Of a DNA stretch of 64,000 nt, positions 23,725 through 33,956 are shown in pieces (positions within the stretch are counted from its first letter, which is position 1; each line of letters opens with the position of its first letter). Location: NCBI RefSeq assembly GCF_030272615.1, contig NC_081409.1:19966260-20030259 (forward strand), given 5' to 3'. The notes beneath the pieces were generated by a model. The model was not told the origin of the DNA, did not search any database, and was given only the letters and a program-made list of their open reading frames with translations. The position numbers and the translations under genes were made by a program. Origin of the DNA: Cryptomeria japonica. Its lineage: Eukaryota; Streptophyta; Pinopsida; Cupressales; Cupressaceae.

Positions 23725-24006
23725 CTATTGAGGATTTTGATGTGAGACCTTTTTAGCCTTTCTATCTTTCTCTAATGCAAGTCTTTCCATTTGTTGACGA
23801 AGTTGTTCGGCCTCAATCTCTCTATCAATCGTACGGGCAATCCTAGACTCAATATCTATCTCGTATATAACTCCCATATATTGGGGTGCGCTTCTTCTTA
23901 AATCCCAAGCTAAGTTAGCTAGACCATCAATGATTTCTCATTGACCACCGTTTGGAACTAGATTAGGTTGCACGAAGGGGAGAAAACCATCACCTGGGAG
24001 ACCCAT
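23725..24006 (-). pseudogene. Small leader ORF in Gypsy-1 (coiled-coil, one stop)
   Basis: From ATG at 24006 the minus strand reads about 93 codons to TAG at 23725, with one internal TGA (23938-23940). After a Pro/Gly-rich start it has WDLRRSAPQYMGVIYEID and then a charged helix (EAEQLRQQMERLALEKD) that looks like a coiled coil. It ends about 215 bp before the gag ATG. I do not recognise the protein. It may be a leader peptide or an upstream extension of gag lost by frameshift. Confidence 0.45.
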
Positions 24007-24088
24007 GAAGGCACAAGCTATGAACCTATAACTGATAATGGACTTAGACGTATATGAGGTCTAGGTGAAGACATATATGATAAATGGC

Positions 24089-24262
24089 GGACTATGCAAC
24101 TAATATGGATGATAATGAGGACGTAAGTGGGACTATGCAAAAGACTATGGACGATAATGAGGATGTAAATGGGACTATGCAAAAGACTAAGGACGATAAT
24201 GAGGACGTGAGTGGGACTATGCAAAAGACTATGAAGACGTAAATGGGACTACCTATGGTCAC
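24089..24262. repeat. 42-bp tandem repeat in Gypsy-1 leader
   Basis: GACTATGC recurs at 24131, 24173 and 24215, exactly 42 bp apart, with a partial fourth copy before and after. Each unit includes GACGATAATGAGGA and a TAAATGG or TGAGTGG variant. On the minus strand the units read as an in-frame 14-residue repeat (24018-24224), which I regard as a by-product of the repeat. Confidence 0.85.
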
Positions 24263-25244
24263 AAGTATGTAAGGACGTTTTGAGAATCAGTTTCAAAATG
24301 GAATTTTTTTTTGGTAACTTCGTGTGTAGGACAATGTTTTGCAGTTTTCCAAATCTGAGAACAATGGTTGGTAGGTATGTATAGCTGACTGACTCAATTT
24401 TCATACAATCTCAAAAAATTTGGAGATACATGGGATAGGGCCTGAAATAGCCCAAGGGACTAACTCAATACTGGTCTATCACAATGATACATAAAAAAGC
24501 ATAGAATACAATCTTAGGCTGGATAGTGGACACCATTCAGTGAGGACCTTACAAAATACCAAGACAAAATGAACAAGTAGAGAGTCTAGCAGCACTAGCT
24601 CCACTCCATGGCACACACTTCTCGGGCATGCCAGTCTCTCTTACCTCAAAGATCCAAGGATCTTATAGCCGAGGGATTTCTGTATCATAGTGTAAGGTAC
24701 ATGAAGGGTATCTATGGGGTACGATCTGCACTCCCGGAACCACTGAATGTAGGATTTTTGGCAACTAATTTGGTTCTTAGTATTAGGTTTTGAGGGATCC
24801 TGATCCAACGATGGATTCTTAGAGAAAACCAATTAAGGATTTAGTTGAGCTTATCGGTGCAGGGAAGGCCCCCACATACGTCGAATTCACTCAACACTCT
24901 AGCCACCTGACCAATATATTTATATAACGGCTTGAAAAACCCACTCTACAGTACGCTAGGAGAGATGATATCCCCAACGCATCCCAATTTGAAGTACCTT
25001 TGTGGGGTGATGAAATCCCCAGTCAAAGATACCCCTCACTACGTAGAACAAAAAGAAAATTTGGATGTCGTTGTCACCTTCCTTCTTTCTCCCAAAAGCC
25101 CGATGGTGGGTAGAAAGTCAGTTAGTGCAACTGTACGTCCACCCCAGACACAATCAAAAGTTCTTTTCCCTAAATAAAATAAAAAAATGATTTAATCTAA
25201 TGCAGCCTGATTCACGTTCATTTTATAGCCCAAATTTAGGTGTT
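24263..25244 (-). other. Gypsy-1 leader, unique part
   Basis: About 1 kb of the 5' leader between the 42-bp and 62-bp repeats. Small frames on both strands (for example 24608-24793 and 24932-25177) have no recognisable motif. I see no supported gene here. Confidence 0.4.
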
Positions 25245-25575
25245 AGACCCACATGTGCATGTCAATTTTAAACACCAAATCCAAGAATGAAGGCATACAT
25301 GTCAATTTTAACCATTTGTTGATTTTTTTAAGCACCAAAAACCAAGTGTAAGATGCATTCATGTCAATTTTATCCCATGTTCATTTTAAGCACCAACAAC
25401 AAAGTGTGAGATTATCCATGCATGACAATTTTAACTATTGTTGATTTTAAGCACTAAAAATTGAAGTGTGAGATTATCCATGCATGTCAATTTTAACTGT
25501 TGTTGATTTTAAGCACTAAAAATTGAAGTGTGAGATTATCCATGCATGACCATTTTAACTGTTGTGAGATGTGCA
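25245..25575. repeat. 62-bp tandem repeat in Gypsy-1 leader
   Basis: GTGTGAGATTATCCATGCAT begins at 25404, 25466 and 25528, exactly 62 bp apart. Two older, degenerate copies precede these from about 25245, recognisable by CATGTCAATTTTA and TTTTAAGCACCA. Confidence 0.85.
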
Positions 25576-25682
25576 TGCAAAATTACTAATCTAATCCTCT
25601 CTGTGAATCCACCACAAGTTGTAAACAAAAGATTAGTAGCAAAATAAACCAACAGAAAATAGAAACTAAGAACTTGACAGAG

Positions 25683-25836
25683 GCGATTGCGTAATACTAC
25701 CTGAGTGATTGCATGATACTTACTAAGCGAATGTGTGAATCTGACAGAGCGAATGCGTAAATCTGACAGAGCGAATGAATGACTTTATCTACTCGATTGT
25801 GTAACACTAATAGGTCGATTGCATGACAGAATGCAG
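25683..25836 (-). repeat. 22-bp tandem array 1 (TCACGCAATCGC core) in Gypsy-1 leader
   Basis: Seven units with plus-strand core GCGAATGCGTGA (variants GTGATTGCATGA, TCGATTGTGTAA and others) start at 25683, 25705, 25727, 25749, 25771, 25793 and 25815. Every step is exactly 22 bp although the unit sequence has drifted. On the transcribed (minus) strand the core reads TCACGCATTCGC. The array lies just downstream, in transcript order, of the 84-codon leader ORF. Confidence 0.9.
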
Positions 25837-25869
25837 ACAATAAAAAAAAATTAGAAAAATACAAGAAAA

Positions 25870-26124
25870 CTAAACCCGGTCAGGAACCTGTGAAACGAAT
25901 TGTGAAGCCCTAGCCAAATCCCTCATCATCCATTTAATATTGATTAGATCATATTTAACTTTATAAGAAAGAACTAGGCTATTATATCTATCTAAGGCCA
26001 GTTGTTCTTCTGAATCCTGTATCAATTTTTCTACCTGGAGAACTTTTTGATATCGTTTGGCTTCTCTCCTTTGTTGTTTCATCCTTCTTGCACCTGAAAT
26101 CTTGAATTGAACTTTTCTTGCCAT
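25870..26124 (-). CDS. Basic 84-residue leader ORF of Gypsy-1
   Basis: An intact minus-strand ORF opens with ATG at 26124 and ends at 25870. It is the first sizeable ORF after the primer-binding site, about 345 bp into the leader, and the two 22-bp arrays flank it. The N-terminal third is strongly basic (MARKVQFKISGARRMKQQRR). The rest is predicted helical with a possible coiled coil, and no domain is recognised. It could be a small RNA-binding leader protein or a chance frame. Being open in an otherwise decayed element is mild evidence only. Confidence 0.4.
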   Translation of the reverse strand: MARKVQFKISGARRMKQQRREAKRYQKVLQVEKLIQDSEEQLALDRYNSLVLSYKVKYDLINIKWMMRDLARASQFVSQVPDRV

Positions 26125-26245
26125 AAATAGTGTTAATCAAATCATGAAATAAAAAAAAATTTGATCCTGAATTAACCAATTTTAAGATAGAATTAAACAG
26201 AACAGATAATAGATGGGAGAAAAAAATTAAACAGCAAAGCTTCCT

Positions 26246-26377
26246 GCGAATGCGTGATCGGAAAAGGGCGATTGCGTGATCTAGATAGGGCGATTGCGTG
26301 ACCCTGTCTGAACGAATGCATGACCCCGAAGGGTCGAATGCGTGATTCTATCTATGCGATTGCGTGATGGAAAATCT
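26246..26377 (-). repeat. 22-bp tandem array 2 (TCACGCAATCGC core) in Gypsy-1 leader
   Basis: Six units start at 26246, 26268, 26290, 26312, 26334 and 26356, each exactly 22 bp apart. The cores are GCGAATGCGTGA, GCGATTGCGTGA (three times), ACGAATGCATGA and TCGAATGCGTGA. It lies about 95 bp from the primer-binding site, at the head of the transcribed leader. Confidence 0.92.
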
Positions 26378-26470
26378 TTTCTTGAAATTCATGCAACCTG
26401 CAAAAAAAATGAACAATCCGTACAATCTACCAAAATCACACAGAACACAGAAAAAGGTTAAATTGTTGTT

Positions 26471-26490
26471 AGCTCACATCGGGTTCACCA
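26471..26490 (-). other. Gypsy-1 primer-binding site
   Basis: The minus strand reads TGGTGAACCCGATGTGAGCT, three bases inside the 5' LTR. The leading TGG pairs with a tRNA CCA end. I cannot name the tRNA. Gypsy-2 has almost the same site at the same spacing. Confidence 0.75.
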
Positions 26491-26493
26491 AAA

Positions 26494-27682
26494 TGTAACG
26501 CAAACCAGACAATGAAATGATACAATCAAGCAAAATAGGAATTATAATTTCAATCTATAAAAACTCCGTATTCTGTGACTACGTATTGCTTCCATTGCTC
26601 TTCTCCTCTTCGTGGTATGATGGCTCTCAGATATTGCATTGGTAACCTGCAAGTGACACAAAGATTCAAAGTTCGTGATTGTTGAAAATGGAGATTGGAT
26701 GCTCAATTTATAGAAAATTGGAGAAGATTGATTGAAAGGTGGAACAGAATGATCAAGAGGTGTGAACTCAGGTGAGCTCAAATGCAAGTTGATAGTTGAA
26801 TTGTTGATTGTAAGAGTGAAACTCAATAGATTGAATAGATTAATTGAGTCAACTGATTGATGAAAGAGTTAACTGAAGGAAGAAAAAGGATGATTGGTGG
26901 AAATAAAGAAGATGACATAGAGAGCTTAATTTAGAAAAAGCTAACTGAAAGATGGCAATAGAAGTTGAAGAGATAAATTATTTAATTAATTAATTGATTG
27001 AATTAATTAATTTAGCATGTACTTGCATTTATATTTAGATTATTAATTTAATCTTTGCATGAGATATTATTCAAATAATTGAATTAATAAATTCAATTTA
27101 GCATTTGAATATATTTAGAACTTGACTTTGATTTTCAATTTGGTTTTTGAAATCATGCACATGTAATTTGAATTTGGAAGAAATTAGAAGAATATGAAAT
27201 TAAATGAAATTAGAATTTGGGGATTTGGAAATGGAAGAATTAATTAGCTAATTAAATAATTTAAAGAAACTATTTAATTATTTAGAAATGGACTTTAATT
27301 AAATAATAAAGATTATTTAATTTAAAGGATTAAATCATAGTTAATTAAATAATTAATATTTAATTAATATTTAGAAGAGGGTTGAATGATTAGATGTTTT
27401 AGAGATAGAATTTGAATAATTAGTAATTTATTTAAATAATAAAGATTATTTAAATTGGGGAATTAACCATAATTAATTAAATAATAAATATTTAATTAAT
27501 ATTTAGAAAATGATTAAATGATGATAGAATAGGAAAATAGAATAATTAATAAGATGAAGAAATATGAAATTAGAATAATTTAGAAGAATAAGTTTAATTA
27601 ACCTAATTAAATAATAAAGATTATTTAATCAATTAGAGGAATAATTAGTACATGATCAATGAGACATTTTTAGGTGTCTACA
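26494..27682 (-). repeat. Gypsy-1 5' LTR
   Basis: It starts TGTAACGC next to the primer-binding site and ends GTCTACA, followed by CCCTT. It pairs with 9100-10337. Compared with that copy it is shorter near the primer-binding-site end and longer near 27320-27365. Confidence 0.93.
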
Positions 27683-27687
27683 CCCTT

Positions 27688-29818
27688 CATTTAAGTTCCA
27701 ACTCATGTGGCTTAGAGATTCCTTGTTGAACACAATTTGGTGGTTGAGTGGTGGCATCAGGGAAGTCCAGCTTATGGGACAACAATGTGTTCTTTTGTCA
27801 AAAGATTACAATTTGTCAAAAAATTAAGCGGTGGAATCAACACTATTTTTGTAATCTTCGTGCTATTAAGAAGATTCTTCAGGAGTGGCTAGCTCAAATT
27901 ACTCGTCAGATTCATGATCATGGACATTGAGGATCATGGTAGGGATGAGGATCGAGTATTGAAGGATTTGGAGGAGTGGGATATTAGGGAGGATAATTTT
28001 TGGAAGAAAAAAGTGAGAGTGGATTGGCTTCTAGAAGGAGACAAGAATAGGACCTTCTTTTATAATTATGTTAAAGCTAGGAGGCAAGGAAGTTTTATTT
28101 CTTTGCATGTGACCTTGGAAGGAGCTTCTTTATCTTCCTTGAGAGAGATGTCTTGGGAGGCTACTCACTTTTATTCTGGTTTGTTCATTGAGGATTCCCC
28201 TCCCATTGATAATGAGATAAATCTGATTTTGAGTTGTAGTCCCTCTTTAGTTTCCAAGGATTTGAATGCAACTTTATTTTATCCTATCTCTTTGTCAGAA
28301 TTGGAAAAGGTGGTTTTTGGGATGAATAAAGGAAAGGCTCCTAGTCTTGATGGGTTTCCTATTGAGCTTTTTCCAGAGTTTTGGGATGTTATTAAGTCTG
28401 ATTTATTTGATTTGTTCCACGAGTCTTAGGGTAATAAGCAAATTATTCGCACCTTGAATGCTACTTTTCTGGTGATTATTCCTAAAAAGGATGAGGCTAA
28501 TAGTCTAGATCAGTTTAGACCCATTACTCTTTGTAATGTGGTGTAACAAGTTATTACTAAGTTGATTGCTGACAGGTTAAAGCCTTGGCTAAATATTTTG
28601 ATTTCATAAGATTAGGGAGGGTTTTTTGTTGGTAGACAGATTCTTGATGAGTGGCACAATTGCTAGTGAGGCTATTCACTTCATGGCTATGTCTAAGGAA
28701 AAGGCCATGTTAGTTAAACTTGACATGGCAAAAGCATATGGTAGGGTTAAGTGGCAGTTACTGTAGGAAATTCTATTAGCCTTTAGGTTTGACCAAGATT
28801 GGGTGCATTGGGTCATGAGTTGTATTACTTCTTCCTCCTTTTTAGTTATCATAAATAGTGAACCTTCTGATTTAGTTAAGGTGTCTAGGGTTCTTCGTCA
28901 GGGGGCTCTTTTGTCTCCCTATTTGTTTATTCTCATGGTTGAAGTCTTAGGAATATTTCTCAAGGCCTATGTCTCCCAACAAGTGATTTATGGCTAGAGT
29001 TGGGGTGTTGGTTTGCCTCCTACTTCTAATTTACAGTTTGTTAATGATATAGTTTTAATGGGGCTTGCCCGCATTCAAGAAGCTACAAATTTTAGGAAAA
29101 ATCTAGACATTTATTTGGCTACATCTAGTAGAAAATTTATGATCATAAATCTTAATCTATTTTTTTAACATCCCTATTCTCATTCAAACAAAGATTGCTA
29201 AGATTTTGAGGTTTCAAATTGGTTCCTTACCTTTGGTTTATCTTGGAATTCCTCTTAGTGTGAGCTATCAACTTAGGGGTTGTTGGAAGGAGTTGTTGGA
29301 TAAGTTACGTCATAGGGTTCATCATTGGACACATAAATGGTTGTCGATTAATGCTCGAGTTACTCTTTTGAGTTCTGTGATTTAGGCTCTACCTATTTAC
29401 ATGTGTTTTGTTCATGTGGCTCCTTCCAAGTTTCTTAAAGAGTTTGATTCTCTCTATCATAAATTTCTATGGAATGGTAATTTGCTTGCTTCTAAGTGGA
29501 GTCTAATTAAGTGGGAATCTATTTGCAGGCCTCGATGTGTGGGTGGGCTTGGTATCTGCTTAGCAGCTTTGAATGGGCAGGTTCTTGCTGCTAAATTGTG
29601 TTGGTGGTGGTGTACAAGTCAGGATAAACTTTGGGTTCGTATTCTATCTCTTAAGTGTCTTGGGGGGGTTGCTAGTCTTGATGTTTCTAGATGTAGTTTG
29701 GAAGGGCAAGGCTTTGTAATTTGGAATACTCTCAAAATTGGTGCTCATCTTATTAAGAAGGGTCTTTTTTGGATCTATTTCCAGGGTTTTGATGCTTTGT
29801 TCTGGGTTGATTCTTGTG
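27688..29818 (+). pseudogene. LINE copy B, segment 2: ORF2 reverse transcriptase (decayed)
   Basis: This continues the LINE ORF2 interrupted at 9099. The longest open piece (27914-28429) has the linker WLLEGDKNRTFF and the RT motif GKAPSLDGFP. Further on are PKKDEANSLDQFRPITL (about 28480-28530), RQGALLSPYLFI (about 28898) and a degraded catalytic box reading FVND (29037-29048) where FADD is expected. The domain after RT (29401-29823) has the tryptophan-rich FLWNG...WESICRP style typical of plant LINEs. Multiple frameshifts and stops are present. The segment ends at the Copia-2 target duplication ATGGG (29819-29823). Confidence 0.92.
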
Positions 29819-29823
29819 ATGGG

Positions 29824-30637
29824 TGTTAGGTCTTGGAGACAACTGAGAGGGGGGGGTGAATCAGTTGTCTAATAAATTTAAACCAAAAACCAATTAACCA
29901 ACTTAATGCTTAATACCGGTAAACTAGTTAAGTGTGTCGGTAAACAGTGTTAACAGTAAACTGCTATGCCGGTAGAGATTAATGCATGAAACATAAACAT
30001 AGAGTCATCCACAACACATAACACCAATATTTGTACGTGGAAACCCTGTAAGGGGAAAAATCACGGTGAGAAACCTTACCTACAATCAGATGATACTACT
30101 ATAGATAGTAAGTGTACATAAATGGGGTCTGCACATGCAGAAAGCCCAACAGCCTAGAGCTCACTACTCAATCACAAAATGGGAGTCACACTGAGTACAA
30201 TTGGATGGTTAAATCCAATAAGAATGTACTGCACAAAATAGCATCTTCATATGCTGGATTCAGTACCGATGTAATGCTGATATGCTTCTACAAAAACCTA
30301 GCTTCACCTTCAAATGATGTCTTCGTGTATACCTCTTCTTAATCTCGCATATACCTTCACACAATTCTTTTTCGCATTCCACATTCGATCTTACAAATAA
30401 GATCTTACATTTATACCATAACCTAAGACCAATTTTAGTAGGTCGGCTCTAGAAGATATTACAATAAAAAACATTTTACATACAATATAATATCCGATGC
30501 AATAACCAATTAAACATGTTGGCTTAATGCATTTACAACAATAATAAATCATCTCCATAGCGTGCCATGCTGATCTGGAAAAGATAAACCTACCGGTGTA
30601 ACCCTAGATAACCGTAGACCTATTTGCCTGTAATAGT
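29824..30637 (-). repeat. Copia-2 3' LTR, left part
   Basis: This is the outer 814 bp of the left LTR, matching 43866-44660 closely. It includes the G-run hairpin near its start (G-tract of 8). Gypsy-2 interrupts it, and it resumes at 39042. Confidence 0.93.
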
Positions 30638-32263
30638 TGTGTAGGAGAAAAAGTGACACTAAGCAAACATGCCCTAATCTCACTTTCAACCACACACTTG
30701 TGGAATACGAAAGAGCCTAGAGGTATCACACAATTGGCTACTTCTTCTTGTGGAAGAGAGAGCCACGGGCTACCTATTAGGATTTCTATTCCTTTGTTGT
30801 AATTGAAAGATAAAATGATGCAAGTTCAATCCCTAACCCCAAAGTGCAAGTATGAACTAATAACAAGATTACAGAATTGAACTTAAATGATGGAAAGCTA
30901 TAAACACAAGGACAAGACAAGAATGCAAATGCGTGCCCGGAGTTAAAATCTGACTGAAAATGTTCGGGACGGGGGTGCGGGCGCCACTGTCCTGATTCTG
31001 CCCCTGAAATTGCTCCGAAAACTGCTGTTTTGCACTCTGGAAAAGCTGTCAAAAATGCTGAAAATGTTGTCTATCAGGAGGACCAGGGCGCCCAGCGCCC
31101 CTGTCCTAGGGACCAGGGTGCCCCACGCCCCTGTCCTGGTCTTTTGCTCTGAAATTTGGTGGGAAGGTCTGTTTCTGTCTGCTTCTTCCGGATCTGCAAC
31201 CTGCGGTGTCGTCCGAGTCCCGAAACCTGCACTTATATCTAAAAAGGTGTTTGGGCGGCTATATAGGGTTTTGCCTTAGTCAAACCCCCGCTTCGGTGAT
31301 TTCCACCTCCATGAATAGCCAAGTTGTATTGTAAAATGTATTGTGTGTGCAGACCTAGTGTGTGTGCAAGGTCCTAAAATGCAAGAAAGCAAACTAGAGC
31401 AACCTAGAAAGTAAACCCTAATTGCTTGTAAATGATAATGTAAATGCTCCAAATCAAGATGCAAAGTGATCTAAAGCATGAATAAAGGATATATTGAAGC
31501 TTATGCAAAGACATGAAAACAACATGAAATCATACCCAACCCTCAAGGGAGGGGTACAAGCCAATCTTCAGTCGGTAATCTCCTATTGTTCTTCAATGTC
31601 TTCCAAGCCCTAAATGAATGAATGAAATTGATAAATGCTTGATAGAAGGATGTTGAATGTTGTTGAAGTCTTCAAAGATCTGCTCTTTCGCTGCATATGA
31701 GGTCCTGAAATCAAAAATCGGATCCCTTCAAATGAAGAAAGAGAGCTCTTATGTATGAAACCCTAGGTCGTAATTTCATCTTTTGGCCGACCTAGAGATT
31801 GAATATCCCGCCAATTTCTTGGGGTTAAGCTTTATTTTATGATTGGATCGTGCTCCTAAAATTTCGGGAAAAATGTTCGGGACCATGTGCACCGGGCGCC
31901 ATGGTCCCGGCAACTTTTCACCAAATTTTCAGGGCCGTCGGATATGATGATTTTAGAGAGAATCCCGAAGTTACAGGTGATTTCGAGATGTTTTGACCTC
32001 GAAACCAAGCCCCCAAGTTCGAAATAGGACTTAATTAGGGTTTTTGATTGAGTGATGTATTGAAGGAATAAAATGCGAGGGGCGCGCTTTAGTGAAAGGG
32101 CCCAACTTTATGATGATGAAATAGGACCTTAGACCTAATTAATTTGATTAATTAAGTGCTCAAGGGGAAATGCAATGCAAAATGTAAAATGCACTAAGGC
32201 GGGTGCTAAACTAGGTGTGAAATTGTACCACCCTAGCAAGTGCGTACAATTTACGATGCTACA
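30638..32263 (-). repeat. Gypsy-2 3' LTR
   Basis: It pairs with 37447-39041. It carries an extra copy of a GC-rich unit of about 30 bp (31079-31137, two tandem copies against one in the partner). A CTATATAG box lies at 31258-31265. A perfect 10-bp inverted repeat is present (31878-31887 with 31900-31909). GC-rich islands contrast with the AT-rich surroundings. Confidence 0.95.
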
Positions 32264-32280
32264 TTTAGCCCCCACTTTAG
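32264..32280 (-). other. Gypsy-2 polypurine tract
   Basis: The plus strand reads TTTAGCCCCCACTTTAG directly inside the left LTR. On the element's strand this is a purine-rich tract abutting the 3' LTR. Confidence 0.8.
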
Positions 32281-33956
32281 CGGTCATATGAACACTACGT
32301 GCATATGCAAGCTAAAGTACAGAAAAGTAAACATTATTTGAAAAAGGATATATCCATAAGTTCGTCGAATGAAGCCCCCAGCGGTATCTGCAGTACACAG
32401 TTAGGAACCACACCCTACAAAACACACGTTAGATCACAAAATCACCTAATGCTTACTGAGGAAGGTGATGAAAATTTGAGGGTAGCTATATGCCCCCCCC
32501 TGTTTCGGCTTGCTAATTTTAGTGAGTTGAAACAGGGTATCATGTTTACCACTTCGAATTGTTAAAGAAAATTGATGACAAATGCTCACAAGAAGATTTG
32601 ATATGAGATCAAAAACTAATGGAGAATCATTTGGTAAGAAAGAGGACTAAATCTCAATTCCAACACAACAAAGAGTGTGAAGATTTGAGAGTTCTCTAAC
32701 ACGAGATGAAGGATGCAAATGGAAACAAAATGCAAAGAGAAGAAAAGAAAGGAAAAAAAAGCATGAATACACACATTGGTGATCCATGAGAAGAATAGTG
32801 AGAGAGAAAACATGGACTTCTCACCCCTAGATCTTGTCTAGGTGATCCATGGGAAAAAGGACATGGAAAACTAGCCCCTAGAGTCTGTCTAGGTGATCCA
32901 TGTAAGGGAGGAGAGTGAGAGAGTCTAGCCTTATGCCGCTAGTTCCACTCCACCTCGTGCATGTGTGTGTAAGTGAGGTTAGAAACATCTCATAGGAGTC
33001 TATGCCCGAGTATGCTACAACCTGTATATGTATAGTACAAAAGCGTGACATCTCGCTCTAAAAGTCTGTGCTCTGGTTCCGAGAATAATCACCTTGCATA
33101 AAAGAAAAATGGAGACATCTCGCTCTAAGAGTCTGTGCTCTAGTTTCGAGAATGACCCATTGCTCAAAAAGTGTAATGTTTATGTCATAAGAAAAGTAGA
33201 ACAAGGATACCTACCTTCATCACAAAAGAAGATACCCCAAAAATGCAACAATGTCATAGATCTAAGCAAGAGAGTTTTGCACTCTTTAAGCAAGAATAAG
33301 ATAGTTGAAAAGGGATATCTTGTAGTATGTGTAAAGGAGATCCTTAGAGGAGAAGAGATATTTGTACAAAAGACACCTATCCCTAAGAGAAATTGTCTTA
33401 GACAAATATAACATCTTCTAGAATAAGACAAAGAAGAGAATAAGAATGCAATACTTCCTTCTTTTGCGAGGTGAAAGTGATTCTTAATGAAGGATGACGC
33501 TCTTTTTAACCCAATTAGGAGAGTGAATTCGCTATGGATGTATTTTACCAAGTGCAAAAGAGGTTGTAGTCAAGGACTTACACCTCTTGTAAGAGAGAAC
33601 CCTTGAACAAACAACAACAAATGCGTACAAGGCATAACATCAAGTAATAAATTTCACACCATCCACGAAATAGGAAAAAGTGGATCCTTAGATAAAAATA
33701 AGGAAAGATCATTGCCTCCCAAGGATAAGGACAATGAGAAGGACTTACACAATCTTCTAGGGAGAGATTTGGACATAAGCAAAAGAAGAGATGTATGAAA
33801 TCATTCTTGTCCCCATAGGAACAAGAAAATTAGGCTATTATGTTGCTTCAAAAAATATGATTGCACTTGAAATTGTACCATCATGAATGACAATGAGCCC
33901 CCAGTAAATGAGCTACCAATGTCACATAATGATGAGCAACATAACAGCCATTAATG
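32281..33956. other. Gypsy-2 non-coding 3' region with short duplications
   Basis: About 1.7 kb where pol would normally lie shows no RT, RNase H or integrase motif in any frame. Short internal duplications are visible: GTGATCCATG with flanking text around 32780-32905, and a pair 66 bp apart beginning GACATCTCGCTCTAA at about 33048 and 33114. Small frames such as 33094-33411 have no recognisable motif. Confidence 0.6.

Larger units (their letters stand above)
9100..27682 (-). mobile_element. Gypsy-1: Tat-lineage Ty3/gypsy retrotransposon, 18.6 kb, decayed
   Basis: LTRs of about 1.2 kb (TGTAACGC to GTCTACA) bound the element, with a 5-bp target duplication differing by one base. The order on the minus strand is 5' LTR (right), primer-binding site, a 2.9-kb leader with tandem repeats and small ORFs, gag, protease, G-patch-like segment, RT, RNase H, a second RNase H and integrase, then a long 3' region, then 3' LTR. 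The second RNase H identifies the Tat lineage. The 3' region carries an antisense gene, as reported for some Tat elements. Stops and frameshifts break every protein. It inserted into LINE copy B. Confidence 0.95.

Noticed and set aside
24018-24224. Membrane-like repetitive protein on the minus strand
   Set aside because: It is an in-frame reading of the 42-bp tandem repeat, not a gene.
25683-26377. CRISPR-like array
   Set aside because: The units are 22 bp in total with degenerate cores and no conserved repeat/spacer structure, in a eukaryotic LTR element leader.
30112-30342. 76-residue frame conserved between Copia-2 LTRs (also 44157-44387)
   Set aside because: This is LTR sequence duplicated by retrotransposition, and no protein feature is visible.
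31010-31279. Cys/Arg-rich frames in the GC-rich part of the Gypsy-2 LTRs
   Set aside because: They are open because of GC-rich composition and a tandem duplication, and frames differ between the two LTRs.
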